Part shown: one piece after another, positions 12,480 to 23,893 of the stretch
Layout of the letters: the number at the start of each line of letters is the position of its first letter
Position numbering within the stretch: the stretch's first letter is position 1
Assembly: GCA_013054445.1 (NCBI GenBank)
Contig: JAAMPI010000044.1
Location: 1-64,000, forward strand
Direction of reading: 5' to 3'
DNA: 64,000 nt
From: Cudoniella acicularis
Taxonomy: Eukaryota > Ascomycota > Leotiomycetes > Helotiales > Helotiaceae
Notes under the pieces: model-generated
The model's input: the letters and a program-made list of their open reading frames with translations, nothing else
What the model was told of the DNA's origin: nothing
Databases searched by the model: none
Program-made: the position numbers and the translations under genes

Positions 12480-13018
12480 AGTTTATTTAGTGGTGTGGTG
12501 TGGGAGCTAAATGTGGGTTGTCGAGTGGCTCGAATCTTAATGCGACTTTGGAAATGTGGTTGGCTGCCTCTTATGCATCTTGATCCCAGCTTGGAATATT
12601 GATACTCGAGTTACACGAGGGGATCTCTTTGGGATTTTGGGGGGTTCGGCTGACTGCAGCTGACTCTCGACCCCGCAACCACAGGACGGCACGGAATGAC
12701 TAAATATTATGTCAAGAGAGCGCCATCATATTTGCGCGTTAAGAGAGGGGGAATTGAGCAAAATGTCGCCTGAGGGCAAATGCTTGCATCCACTACAACC
12801 GTACATCATATAGTCCGCCGCATGCATCAGACTCAACTGTTTGATCTAATCTGATCTTAACTGATAAAGAAGCAAAATTCACCTCTGACAATTAGACAGC
12901 CCTTTTTCTCTGGCGCAGGAACTCTTCAACCCCCACAAATTTTGCAAATTTGAAATTCCTTTCCTCGCCGCAAACCTCATAACCACCAACCTGGCAGACG
13001 TTAGCCATTGAGCCAACC
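12480..13018. other. Intergenic and upstream region of the 13 kb gene
   Basis: No ORF of note. CT-rich sequence precedes the next start codon, as is common upstream of fungal genes. Confidence 0.4.
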
Positions 13019-13594
13019 ATGGCAACCTACCCCTTCAACCTTTCTTCACCCGTCCCTATAAAAGGCTACACCATCTTCGACGACTTCCTGCGCGCTCTCC
13101 CTTCTCCAACAGACGGACCAGCAACCACCCAAGCCTGGCTGAAGAACTGGTACAGCGTTCCCCGCAGCGGCGGCACACGCATTCCCTATGAAGTCATTGA
13201 AAAGTTCGAGCTCAATGGCGCACAATTGAGGGAGTATGGACAAGATATGCCGAGGCTTGTGAGGTATTTGAGGAGTGCGGGTTTCCATCCCGCAGATCGG
13301 TGGAGGGTTGCGGAGGCGATTGGAGCAGCGTTAACGAGGGAGCATATTGTGAGTTTTGATCTTTGTTCGAATTTGTGAATGCATTGAGAGGAGAAGATTG
13401 AGGCTTACTTTGCTTGTGGGGCATAGACGAAGGACGTTGATGAGTGGAAGGTCTCGTTTAAGCATCATAACAACTTCAGGGGATGGATGAGAGATGAAAT
13501 CAATGAGATTGCTAGGGAGATGCTTCAACTCCTGGTTGCGCCATTCCGCAAATCTTCAGAGGCCCCAACGGGCATCGATGCTGATGATGATTGA
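13019..13594 (+). CDS. Uncharacterised two-exon protein, 165 residues
   Basis: Exons 13019-13348 and 13427-13594 join in phase 0 across a 78-base GTGAGT...TAG intron. The ATG sits in a good context (ACCATGG). The protein is soluble and mostly helical, with FDDFLRALPSP, KNWYSVPRSGGTRIPYEVIE and a C-terminal segment (DEWKVSFKHHNNFRGWMRDE) ending in an Asp-rich tail. I recognise no named domain. The clean splice and codon use suggest a real gene. The next gene, at 14.6 kb, is also uncharacterised and on the same strand but is not similar. Confidence 0.65.
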
Positions 13595-14631
13595 ATTGGC
13601 GTCACGCTTGCTACTCTTCAGCACTAGCTCAACAAGGACTTGCCCTTCCGGATTTTACTCCTGTTGGATCTGCCTATTCTGCTCTTGGTAGACCTTTTTG
13701 TTTGGAGTTTGGGGGTTCTGGAATGGACTTGGTATACCTGCTGCCGAGTGACTTCGGATGGTCGGTTGGATCTTTGGTTTTGTTGATGATAATGTTGTCA
13801 GATATGGGCGGTGGACAAACCTGCCATTGGAAGGGACTTCTGGGGAACTTGCGCAAATATCCTGCCCCGACACTGAGTCGCGAACTTTCTAATAGTACTT
13901 GACAGAAGTTACTTCTTCCCATAATGTAATAGCTGTGCCAATTCAGTTGCAAGCAAGGATTAAAACTCCCCTCCTGCTTTTCGTGGTGGAAGCCCAGGGC
14001 ACTTGAGCACTGCGGACTACGCTCCTGGCGCAAGAAGCTACCACCCCTTTCAAGAACTACATAGCATCAGAAAAATGGAAGAATTCGCGATGAATTAAGC
14101 CAATAGACTTTTCCTGATCTCCGAGTGGTCAAGTTAGAGTGCAGTTGTTCTGGTTTTTTAAAGTGAAACCAAAACATCGGCTTGTTGCATGTAGCTTCTT
14201 CCAAGCGCACATATCCCGCAACAAACAACGATATGAAAAGCGATATAAAGAAAAACGCCAAAGTGGTAATTGCCTACACTTGTGAGGCAATTAAGTACTC
14301 TTATATCCTTGTTTTTTTTTTTGGACTTGAAGTTGTCGTTACTGAAAGGTGAAGTCTGAGCAGAACAACTAAGTAACCGAGTAAAACACCACAAGATGCA
14401 CTCAACTCTAGCAAAAAGAAGATCCCAAACTGAGCAACAATCTAAACTGTTAATTGAACACCGGGGGTGTGCACATACCGCACTAAAAAAAAAATTCTTC
14501 AAGTCGCGCAACGTGAATATCTTCATCTTCCTCCATCTTTCAACAACCACAACTTTCTTCACCATTCCACACACAAAGATCCCTCCTATCACAAGCGATA
14601 CTGAAATCGCTCCTCGAAGCGCGCCAGTAAA
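13595..14631. other. Intergenic, no supported gene
   Basis: Several short overlapping ORFs on both strands with no family features. A run of nine or more T at about 14311 and an A run at about 14485 lie here. Confidence 0.45.
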
Positions 14632-15849
14632 ATGGCACAATCAGTTGCAACCCAGGTCTATTTGAACTCCGTCTTTGACTGGGGAAAAAGTCAGCAAGAA
14701 TTCCTTTCCCAGTTTCCCACCGCAACTGTCACACTCGCTGAAGCCACTGCTTACTACAACGCCAAATGCCAAGCTCGCAACGAACAACTCCGTCAACAAT
14801 TCCGTGCCTTTCCTCAGTCATACCGCCGCGGAAACCCAGCCAAAATGTCTGACACCGAAGGTCCCTCAGCCATAGGCCCATCAACCACATACCTCAACCC
14901 TGCCGGCCCATTCGACGTCACCGAAGAAGACATTAGAATAACCCCCACTGAGCTGTTCGCCAAGGATAAGGAGTACAACAGCCGCTACGAAGGATTCATC
15001 ACGAGCATGCCGGGTGTTTACGCCAATATCGAGGACATCAAGGCTTGGATGAAGACTTGGTTCGAAGTTGGCGATGCCTTCCGAAATGACATTGCCGTCG
15101 ACCAGTATCTGGTCAAATGCAGCATGACTGGCAAGGACTTACAGGACGCCAAGGTCAATTTCATGTTGTTGTGGTTCTGGACTAACAACCGGTGAGTTCC
15201 CTTTCCACTTGTTCTTGTCCCATATCCCCATCCCATCTCCATCTTGAGACTTGAGAGCCAAAATATTACCTCCAACTTCACTTTTTCTCCCTCCGTAACG
15301 CGCTTTCCAAGGTCGTGGCAGGGAAATGCTGAAGTTGAAGGTGAATGGCACACATGAGGAGAAAATTTGCTGACAGTGAATTCACCTTATATAGCCACAG
15401 CCAAGGTACCTACTACACGGAAGAGGTCATCTACCGCTTCTTCCGAGACGTTCAACGCGCTCGCATCGTCGATGCGGTCAAGCGGGGTGTTCTCGGCGTC
15501 CGGGAACAAACCATGGCTGGCCCGGCTCCTACAAAAGTATGTTTTCTTCCTTTCCTTTCCTCTCTTTTCACTTTCCCTTCCGCGTTCCGTAGTCTGCCGT
15601 TCAGTCGGAGTGGGTGAAAGAACGAAAGCTAACATACCATGATAACAATAGGAGTCGAAGCCAACCGCGGGCCCTGCCGCGGCCGCCGACGTTGCGGGCG
15701 TGAACGAGAAGCTGGGTGGTCTTGCGCTGGGCTCTCCAGCCAAGAAGAAGAAGAGCCAGAAGAAGAAGAAGAAGGGGAGCAAAAAGGGGAAGGAGCCTGC
15801 GGTGGAGGAGGAGGAGATGGAGGATGGAGAGGAGGGAGAGGAGGGATAG
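14632..15849 (+). CDS. Uncharacterised three-exon protein with lysine-rich tail, 299 residues
   Basis: Exons 14632-15191, 15395-15536 and 15652-15849 close in phase. The first intron is about 200 bases, long for this window, and the second is 115 bases. Residues 1-185 are soluble and helical (KSQQEFLSQFP, ARNEQLRQQFRAFPQSYRR, DIKAWMKTWFEVGDAFRND). The third exon is low-complexity: Ala-rich, then Lys runs, then an acidic Glu-rich tail ending at TAG 15847. The basic-then-acidic tail suggests a nuclear or RNA-associated protein, but that is inference. No named domain recognised. Confidence 0.65.
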
Positions 15850-16208
15850 GAGGAGTGAGGAGTGGAGTTGTGCTGCTGCTGCTGTGTGCTGGGTGGCTTG
15901 CGTGTGCGTCTGCTTAGCTGGTTGGCGTTTGGGGCGCCTGGAAGATACCCGGATTGCTTTCGTTGAATGAAACGTTCTTTGCTTTATGAATTTGTGCTTA
16001 CCCATGCTTGATGTGAGACCTCAAAAGCACTCGTCATATTGACACTAACACTAAATATTTCGAATTCAGGCCTGCTGCTCCAGAGCTGCAATATAAAAAG
16101 TGCCCCTTTAGTGAGCTGCTAAGGTCACTCGTTGCTATCAACTGCTTGCCTTTATAACAGCAATACTCACATAGAAATGTTCTCATAACACTTTCCATTT
16201 CCGTCTCT

Positions 16209-16290
16209 GGACCTGAGCTGCTGCTGCTTTAGCCTGAGCTATGGGTGAGCATTCCTGAGCTCGGCCTGAGCTCGGCCTGAGCAACCTAAG
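16209..16290. repeat. Irregular repeats of a CCTGAGCTC unit
   Basis: The units CCTGAGCTCGG, CCTGAGCTCGG and CCTGAGCAACC follow each other, with looser copies nearby. A related string TTTAGCCTGAGCTAT occurs both here (about 16231) and near 25318, suggesting a shared dispersed element next to AT-rich relics. Confidence 0.4.
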
Positions 16291-16439
16291 CACACGGCAG
16301 AGTCAGCCTGAGCATACACTGAGAGGCCATTTTAGCTTCCAAAGGGGCTCGTTCTGGCTCCCTTGATGCTCGGTTACACTTTCCCTCGTCTTGTCTCCAA
16401 GCACGGATCCTATTTTGGCTCCCTTACGACCGAGATTCC

Positions 16440-17570
16440 TCTAGAACTATTTTTAGATTAACATTCGCTTATATATACGTGATAAGTAGTTTAGCCTTAT
16501 CATTCTATAACGTCTTATTAATGTCTATAAGGGCGATTTTATATAATACGAATTTTAGTAGTATTTAATTTACTCTTATTTGTTTTAGATCTTTTAATAC
16601 TAACTTTCCTCGCGTGTTTCTTTTCTCTTTCTCTTAGTTTTTATTCTACTTATAGAAGATAAAGGGCTAAGGTATTCCGACGGCGAGTTTGATTCCTATA
16701 CTATTTATATATATATGATATTATTTCGGGAAAGGGCTTATATCAGTTCTATCTTAGCGGCTAGTTAGATAACTATAATAGATGATTAGGATGACTAGTT
16801 CGCTAGTTGATCGTCTTAAGATTTATATAGCTACGAGATTGCCCTACTAAGGGGTTATACTAAGGTTTAGAAGGAGGATTATATATACTATATAAGGGAC
16901 AATCGTATTAGCGGAACTAAGAAAGGGGAGATCGTCGGTAGAAAGCCTGCTGATAGTGATATTACGTAGTAGTGATGCCGTGTCAGGGAGGAGTCGTACT
17001 AGTGTCTAGTAGTACTAGGAGATTTATATAAATTAAAATCTTTAATAAAATATTTACTAAAATATTTAGAATTAAAAACTAAATTTTTATTAATTCTATA
17101 TATATATAATTTCTTAAAAATAACCTTTTTTAATAAAATAATTTATAGATAGTGTTTTATTTAAGTAGGTAAATTTTTATATAGGGATATACTAGACGAT
17201 TTCGGCTTAGTAATAGCAGAGCTTAGATATCTACCTATATTTATAGAGGGCGGTAACCCTGCGTATAGCTATAAGTCTATAACAAATCTATATACTTTAT
17301 ATAGGGAAAGACATAGGATTTAGCTCTTAAATGACCCTTTTACGAGCCCTGATCTTAATCTAATTAAGAAGTGCTAGAGAGCCATAAAATAGTCCCTCTA
17401 TCGTCGTAAAATTTAGCCTATAAATAAGGTTAAAATAGCGAATATAATAATAGAGGAATAGGATAAACTTGATCAGGATTAGATTAATAGATTAATTACA
17501 GAGCAGAGACACTAGATATTTAAAATAGTAGCACGTAAAGGGTAGATGACAGCTAATTAATTAAGGTGGC
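16440..17570 (+). mobile_element. Heavily mutated Tc1/mariner-type transposase relic
   Basis: The C-terminal end of a DDE transposase is readable at about 17330-17560. TSPDLN is followed by LIKKC-stop-RAIK where the family has NPIE and W. Further on, the frame reads E-stop-DKLDQD-stop-INRLI and RH-stop-IFK, with TAG at each place where tryptophan is expected. Upstream the sequence is too AT-rich to read. This is the standard look of an element hit by repeat-induced point mutation. The boundaries are guesses from the change in base composition, and no terminal repeats were found. Confidence 0.6.
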
Positions 17571-18327
17571 TCGCGATAATTAAATTATATGATATGTGTA
17601 CAGACTTCTGAAGGTGGGCTCGTAACGGAGGATACGTACAACCAACAACATCAACACCAAAATCCACAACATCCATGTAGGGACAAGTATTTCTGGAGTA
17701 CGATCTATACCTGAGCTCCTTAGGTAGATGTTGAAACCCGGGAATAATTCTATGCTAGCTGGCCCTTTGGAGCTGGATACTTGCCAACTGAACTTGAACC
17801 CGGGCCTCCTAGAGCCTGGATTAGAGCATCATCTCACATGAACCACGCCTCTCGAGTACTCATTCAAGTTACATTCTTGGAACTCACTCAACCAGAACCT
17901 CGGGCCTGACTTTACGAGGATGGCCTGTTTGTCCGCCTTTGTTGGCGGCGATAAATTTCATCAGGGTGATGCATGAGTCGGTAAGTTGGCAGTTTTGGGC
18001 TATCTCTGCCTGAAAAGCCAACTACATATAACTAATCTGAAACGAAAATTCATACTTAGGAATTCTTTAGCTGACATGAAAGAGAAAACGAAATTCTTCA
18101 ATGCTGCTATTACGAATATCACCAGGTGGAAGTTCGCTTCAAAGTTAGCAACACTATTACCGCCTTGTGACAATTTCCCCAATTTCTCACTGTCTTGACC
18201 AGACACAAAATCTACATGCATTCCTTTCTCACTTCCCACCTTTCGTTTTCGGCCCATTCTCTACACCCTCCTCTACCTTACGGCTGCAGATAAACTATCG
18301 TCAAAAAGCAGTTCCATCATCAAGTCA

Positions 18328-19028
18328 ATGTCTTTCATCAAAATGCTGTTTAAATCATCACTCCTTACCCTCTTGCCAGGAATTGTGCATTCCACACCCC
18401 AATTCTCCCGCCGTCTTGGCCTTGGACATCACTGGAATGCTACTGTCATTGGTGGTAGCGATACTGGAACTCCCAGCCCCACAGGGACTGCTGATTTTAT
18501 TTACCAAGTACGACGACGGACACCGAAGCTCTCCCAACAGCCCAACCCACCGATTACCAGACCTTTTAGCAGTCGTACACCTCAGCATATCCAATGGGTG
18601 CAGACCCTTCATACACGCCACCGGCAGCGGCGACCATGCTTCCTAAAGGTGACGAACCTGGCAACGTCTTCTTTTATCAGAACCCGGGGTGTCAAGGAGG
18701 ATGTAATGGCGACGAAGTCCCTGTACCATTCACATCATACACCGGGTTCGGTGCTGCTGGTTTAGCATGCGCTGAGAAAATGGTTGGACCAGACAATGAG
18801 GGAGCGCAGTTAAACCTTAATGGTGCTGGTTACATCGTGATTGAAAAACAACTCTCTAACAACTGCCAATTTCATTTTTACAGCGATGAAAGCTGTGCTA
18901 CCGCGAGCTGGCTGGGATTCTTTACGGCTCCAATGCAGCAACCTCTCTGTATGAATTTGACTTCTCCTGAGGGGGATTCCCTAGTTAGTCAAGTCAATAG
19001 TTTCAGTTACGTTTACGATGATTATTAG
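18328..19028 (+). CDS. Small secreted cysteine-containing protein, 211 residues
   Basis: Exons 18328-18507 and 18573-19028 join in phase 0 across a 65-base intron (GTACGA...GCAG). The N-terminus is a signal peptide (LFKSSLLTLLPGIVHS), so the product should be exported. The mature part has six cysteines (GCQGGC, LACAEK, NCQF, ESCATA, PLCMN) and ends in an acidic/aromatic tail (SYVYDDY). There is no catalytic motif I recognise. Small size and secretion make it a candidate cell-wall or effector-like protein; that role is inference. The first exon's frame continues open past the donor, so splicing is inferred from the switch to the frame carrying the conserved-looking part. Confidence 0.7.
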
Positions 19029-19949
19029 TTTGGATTGAGGGTTGCTGGCTGGTCGGATTGGGCTCATCCGGTCATAAATCCCGGGCTTTTAGCACACTTG
19101 TATTCTAACTCAGGCTTATTTCCTCACAAGTTTCCGATATTTCTTCCAAATTTTATTGATTAAAAGAAATAATGTGAATATATATACTTGCCATAGTTGA
19201 AATCTACGTTTCTTGGTGTTCTTGCGGTAGGTTTGTGACTTTTGTCTAGTTAATGCTCTAAGGATGGGCGATATGGATATCATATCGCATTTAAATTAGA
19301 TTTAATTTTCTCACTTCACCTGCAGATTTTACTCGCCAAATTATGATGCGATGAAAGTTGACCTGTTCTGAATAATGTGGATTTTGATACCGAGCTTACG
19401 AAGCGAAAACGTGTGAAAACACTTCAAAAAAATTAAATAACTACCAATACTGTCCTTTTTAATTTAGACAAACAAAATGGAAATTCTTGTAGGGGTTCAC
19501 TTCTTTTAGGGTTCTTTTCTAGCTTGTTTTGAGGTTGTCAAACTTTTGAAGTGTTTGCCTCCCCTTTCACTACACAAAAACACGTGATCGACTAATCCAC
19601 TTACAGCTCGCAGGACACTAGTATCCCCTCTCCGAACCTACCAAAGAAAGTATTGCTTTTTCGCCTATATTGAATAGTTTATGAGAAAACGATTTTCATG
19701 GTTCAAGTCTAGTGATAACACCAGAAGTTCCCAGGACCACAAAAAGATGCAGAAACATCACCCCACACCCCCTTTTTTTAAATGCCAAAAATGAAATCGT
19801 AAAACCCGTGATAAAGCCTGGACTCATTCCAATCAATGTAGCACCCGCACACACCCTAGTATAATCGCGCAGATTATAATCGATGATATAGTCTTCTTAC
19901 TGTTTTTAATCAGCTTCTGCTTTCTTCTGAAAACATACAACAAGGACAG
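19029..19949. other. Intergenic between two secreted-protein genes
   Basis: AT-rich, with no supported ORF. It lies between the 3' ends of two converging genes. Confidence 0.45.
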
Positions 19950-20281
19950 TCAGGAGCTTATAACGGAAGGAGAAGCAACTGTCTCAGAAGTTGGAGCTGG
20001 CTCAGTAGTAGTAATTGGCTCTGTGGAATTAGTCCGCCAATGGATATAGCGCGCTATCATAGCTCGGGGATTGTTGAAGCCACGCGAACTGACGGCAACG
20101 CAGCCACCTTGCCCGTTACCGATCGCTGCAGGGCCACAACTTGTCCCAAACCTTGCGCTAACAGAAGTAGCAATGGCTAGGAGGGTTATAGTGGAAAATA
20201 ACTACTACTGTTAGTGGTTGATAAGATGGAAGACATTGGTTGGGGGGTGGGGGTTGTGTGAGGAGATTGACTCACTTGCAT
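19950..20281 (-). CDS. Small secreted protein with a 6-base first exon, 85 residues
   Basis: The first exon is only ATG CAA (20281-20276), followed by a GTGAGT intron (20275-20202, 74 bases). The second exon (20201-19950) is open to a TGA. Joined, the N-terminus reads MQLFSTITLLAIATSVSA, a textbook signal peptide. The mature part of about 67 residues has two cysteines (GTSCGPAAIGNGQGGCVAV) and a Thr/Ser/Pro/Glu-rich tail. Of the nearby acceptors only the last AG gives an open frame. Without the tiny exon the second exon has no start codon, so ORF-based calling would miss it. Function unknown; perhaps a surface or effector-like protein. Confidence 0.65.
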
Positions 20282-21527
20282 TCTGACGAAAGTCGAGAAG
20301 GGGAGGGTATGGTCAAAATTTTGTAGAGAGAAGTTTGTACAGGAAATTTTGTAGAGGAATGTTTGGAGAGAAAAGTGAGTAGATGAAAACGACCAAATGA
20401 AAACGACTAAATGAGATTGAGTAGGCGAAAGTGAGTTAAACGAGAAGTAAAGAAGTTCTTCTTGCAATCATATTTCAAAGTCCTTTATACATTCTTGCGT
20501 GAAGTTGCATATTCGGATATTCCTGCTGCCGGAAGCCGTGTAAGACCAACAGCGTAAATTACCCCAGCCCAGTTATGTGAGGCCAGCTGTATGGGACCAA
20601 CTCGAGCGTTGCACACGCCAATCGGGAGCGAGTCGACCAAGAGTGGCGGTAGCGTATCTCTTCTTTTTAAGTTTCAGCCTCTCTATCGTCGAATTAAACT
20701 TAGATTTACCGCTGTACCGGTAGGAAATCACTCTTCCGGAGTTTTCTGTTGGATCGGTTAACGCAGCATCCAGTAGGAAAATACTCTTCTAAACTTTCCT
20801 ACTGGATCGGAGAACGCAGTATCCGGTCCTGTGCCGCTGGTTTAGATAGTTGGCATTTATTACAAGGTGACTTCCAACTTTCAACAACAGTGGTAAGGAA
20901 GCAGGTGCGCGATGAGAAGGAGCAAGGGTAGCAAGAACAAATGAGTTTATTTCAAGCTAGTACCAATCATCTCTAGAAAGTCACATTTTAACTTCAGGTT
21001 TAAAACTTTAATTTGGGTTAGAATTGGTTTTCTTAGCAATAAGAAAATTCTTCTATAAATATCCCTCTTTTTGTTACCCACGGAAAGTAGGTAGGAAGTA
21101 AGAGTAGCAGTTTTTTAGGAAAGAAATATATAGACTATAATAATAGAACGATAGGCTAATGTTCTAGTTTTTTCTCCTTCTGCGAGTAGCTCTACTTCTG
21201 TGAGTGTCCCTTTTTAATACCTCTCCATTCAAGACTATTTTGCCACAACACATCTCCTACTGTTGGTCATTTACATCAATGTCTCTCCCATTATGAGTGT
21301 GTTTTTTTCCTTTGGAAGCGTATGTCTATTTGCTGGTATATCTCTCATTCTAAGAATTTTTCCTCGTGTGAATACCTCTCGTTCAAGTTGCGTTGTTTTA
21401 CGAAAATAAAATGCGCCCTCAGTAGTACCCCGGAGTACCCCGCAATACAGTACAGCAACGCAATCTAAGTAACCCACTCCCTTAACATCAAATTGAACAA
21501 CTCCAAATGAAAGCTTTCTCCTCAGAA
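20282..21527. other. Intergenic with a 53-base tandem repeat
   Basis: Promoter side of the small secreted protein gene, then AT-rich sequence. The only structure I can defend is the tandem and inverted repeat at 20721-20826. Confidence 0.45.
20721..20826. repeat. Two imperfect 53-base tandem units with an internal hairpin
   Basis: TAGGAAA...ACTCTTC recurs with a period of 53 bases (20721 and 20774), as does GGATCGG..AACGCAG (20751 and 20804). Across the junction CCAGTAGGAAA (20770-20780) and TTTCCTACTGG (20795-20805) are perfect inverted arms of 11 bases around a 14-base loop. Confidence 0.7.
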
Positions 21528-23893
21528 TTACGAGAGTCTCCAATTTTCAAGAAAAGACTCAAGTTCGCCAAATTTGGAACAATGCTCGGCGAACGTCTCA
21601 GTCTCACCGGAAACGACCATCGAATATGCGACCTTCCAAGCCTCCCTCACACCATCCAAAGCCTGGACAGGGACTTCCAGGTCCTTCCATGCTACATACA
21701 GGATTTTGAAGGCAAGAGCCAGCTCCGGTATCGGAGCTCCCCATTTCTTGACTGCGAAAGCTATTCCGTGGCCAGTAGGCCTGCCGGTTCTAATGTCAAC
21801 GCCTTGGAATTCGAATCCGAGAGTAAAGAGGGCCTTAAAAACACAAAGCGAAACCTCAAATTTCATAGCACTATTCACGGCAGGACACTGCTCGTAGCGT
21901 GTTAAAGCAAGCGAATAGTAGATGCTGAACAGGTCGTACTGGGGTGCTTCGCTCGGCGGGTACGGAAAAGTATTCTCAAGATCGGACAGTAATTGTGGAG
22001 ACATAGTTCCTTCTTTCATCATCTTGTCCATGATTCGCTTTCGGATGATCTTCTTTGAAGCCGGTGTTTTTCCTTCTGCGAGGCACAGAGTGCAACAGCA
22101 CTTGAAGCCCCATTGCTGTGATAACTTTTCTCTGGGCCCCGCTCCATTTTCTTCTTTTTCGCGTGGATTGACGTACCAGAAGCCTAGTTCAGTACCCGCA
22201 GGCAGGTCTCCAGATGCTCGAAGGATTAGCATATCGCCGATGAAGGTTCGAGAGCAGTTGGAAACACAAGAGTGGTTGATGCGTGAGGCAAGCGTCCAGA
22301 CGCCGGAGGATCCAACGAAGTTGTCATGGTGGATGTCATCTTTTGAGATTGTTGGGCATCCAAAGGTGTTCAGGCTGATGATTCGCTCGATGAGGAAACT
22401 AAGCAAAATGTTAGATTCAGTTGGCGCTCGGGGATAATGAACGGTTATACCTATCAACAACTGGTTTGCCGTCCACCTTTTCCTTTGATACTGGCTGGTA
22501 TGAGCCATGGAACAGATCTAGAAATGGTGGAGCCAGTGATGGGTTCTTCAAGAGTTTCTGGTAGACGTTGGCGATTTGAGAGGCGTGTGTGTCCATAATC
22601 GCGGTGTTGGTTGAGAGATTTAACAGCATTCCTAAATCTGTGGTTGACTTTGCACCACCCTTTGCCGGTTCCCTACAACCATATGAAAATGCCTTCTCGC
22701 AAAGTAGGAGATCGCCAGCCTTTACGCCCCGGGTTGTGAAAAGTCCTTTGCCTTTGCCGTTTGTGTTTTTGACAGCAACACGACTGGAGAAGGTTGCGCA
22801 GTCAACAAGCGGCGGTCGAAGTTTCGCATCGCGGTACGTCTTCTTGAAGTCATACTTTCCTGTCATTTGTTCTTCCAACCGAAGTTTGACTCGCGACAGG
22901 TCTTGCTTTCCGATGACGCTTTCAGGGAACTGTTTAACCAGAACCTCGAGGATCTCGTGGCTTTCGTCGAATCGTGAGAGATTATAGAGAGCAACCGCAG
23001 TGCGGTAAAGAGACTTTTCCGAGCGAGCAAGAGGATTTGGGATGAAACTCGTTTCTGCCAAAACGTATTCGTATTTTTCGAGTCGTAGATATGCCAATGC
23101 GATGTTATTGTGTAGAATCTCCTCATCGGCTGGAGTTGGGGAGCTTTTCAAGGCTTCGAAATACCTTATAAAAGTTAGCAAATGGGGGGCGAAGAAAAAG
23201 GGAGAATTGAAACACTTACTTTTCCAGTGCGGCGTTGAACTCTCCTGCGCCAAACAGAGCGTTTCCTGCTTTCTTCCATTGCTCGGCACTCTTATTAATT
23301 TTTGTAGATGTGGGTTTCCAGGGTACTGGCATCTTTGGATCATCGGGATCCAACCAGAGAACATCTGAGGGATGATCAACTCGAATCCCATATCCTCCAG
23401 AACCAAGGGTCTTGAAGTATGGCTCCTTCACGACGATGACGGCACCTTCTTTCAAAATCTCCGCTGATGGTTGACTGGCTTCAATCTCCTGTTGATAGAG
23501 TGAGAATGTGGTGACATTGCCCATCTCGTCCTCTACCACAGTCATCACTGCCGAAAATATAATTGGGGGAACGATCGTGCGAAGGAGCAAATAGGAACCT
23601 CGATGTTGGGTTTCTAAAGCAAGCTTGTTGATCATCATTTTCTTCAGGGTTGCCATTGAGGATACAGAAGGAGGATATGGATCGCCAACTATGGTCGTTT
23701 TCATCCATGTCAAATCTGAGGGAGAGCGTGCAAGCTTTTCTTGCATTCCATTGTACGAATTCATGTGCTGATGTACCAAAACTTGGCGTGGTGCGCGATC
23801 TTTTGGAATTTGACCTTTCCGTACACGAGCTGCCAAAAGGTTTGCCTTCTGGGTTTTGATGATTTTGGCATATTGATTGAATCCGGAGTCCAT
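21528..23893 (-). CDS. TPR and SET domain protein (SMYD-like), 752 residues
   Basis: Exons 23893-23220, 23164-22451 and 22398-21528 close in phase across introns of 55 and 52 bases. The N-terminus (FNQYAKIIKTQKANLL) is followed by a region of unknown fold. TPR-like helices come at about 205-320 (AEQWKKAGNALFGAGEFNAA, NNIALAYLRLEKYE, YRTAVALYNLSRFDESHEIL). The SET domain runs from about 355 (GKGLFTTRGVKAGDLL) through the substrate-pocket motif RINHSCVSNC near 503-510 to the cofactor segment DLPAGTELGFWY and a post-SET cysteine cluster (KCCCTLC). Such proteins are putative lysine methyltransferases of histones or other proteins; the target is unknown. The ATG at 23893 fits the family N-terminus, although the frame is open further upstream to 24145. 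Confidence 0.85.

Larger units (their letters stand above)
15850..18327. other. AT-rich, RIP-like intergenic region
   Basis: Low-GC region dominated by TA-rich sequence, containing the transposase relic listed separately. The left part has short repeats of CCTGAGCTCGG (about 16245-16285). The right part (17600-17990) is of normal composition with no supported ORF. Confidence 0.55.

Noticed and set aside
15387..16005. Minus-strand Leu/His-rich ORFs opposite the lysine-rich exon
   Set aside because: They arise from the complement of Lys/Glu runs in the real gene.
21507..22437. Plus-strand ORFs opposite the SET gene
   Set aside because: Antisense shadows of the SET/TPR exons, with no domains of their own.
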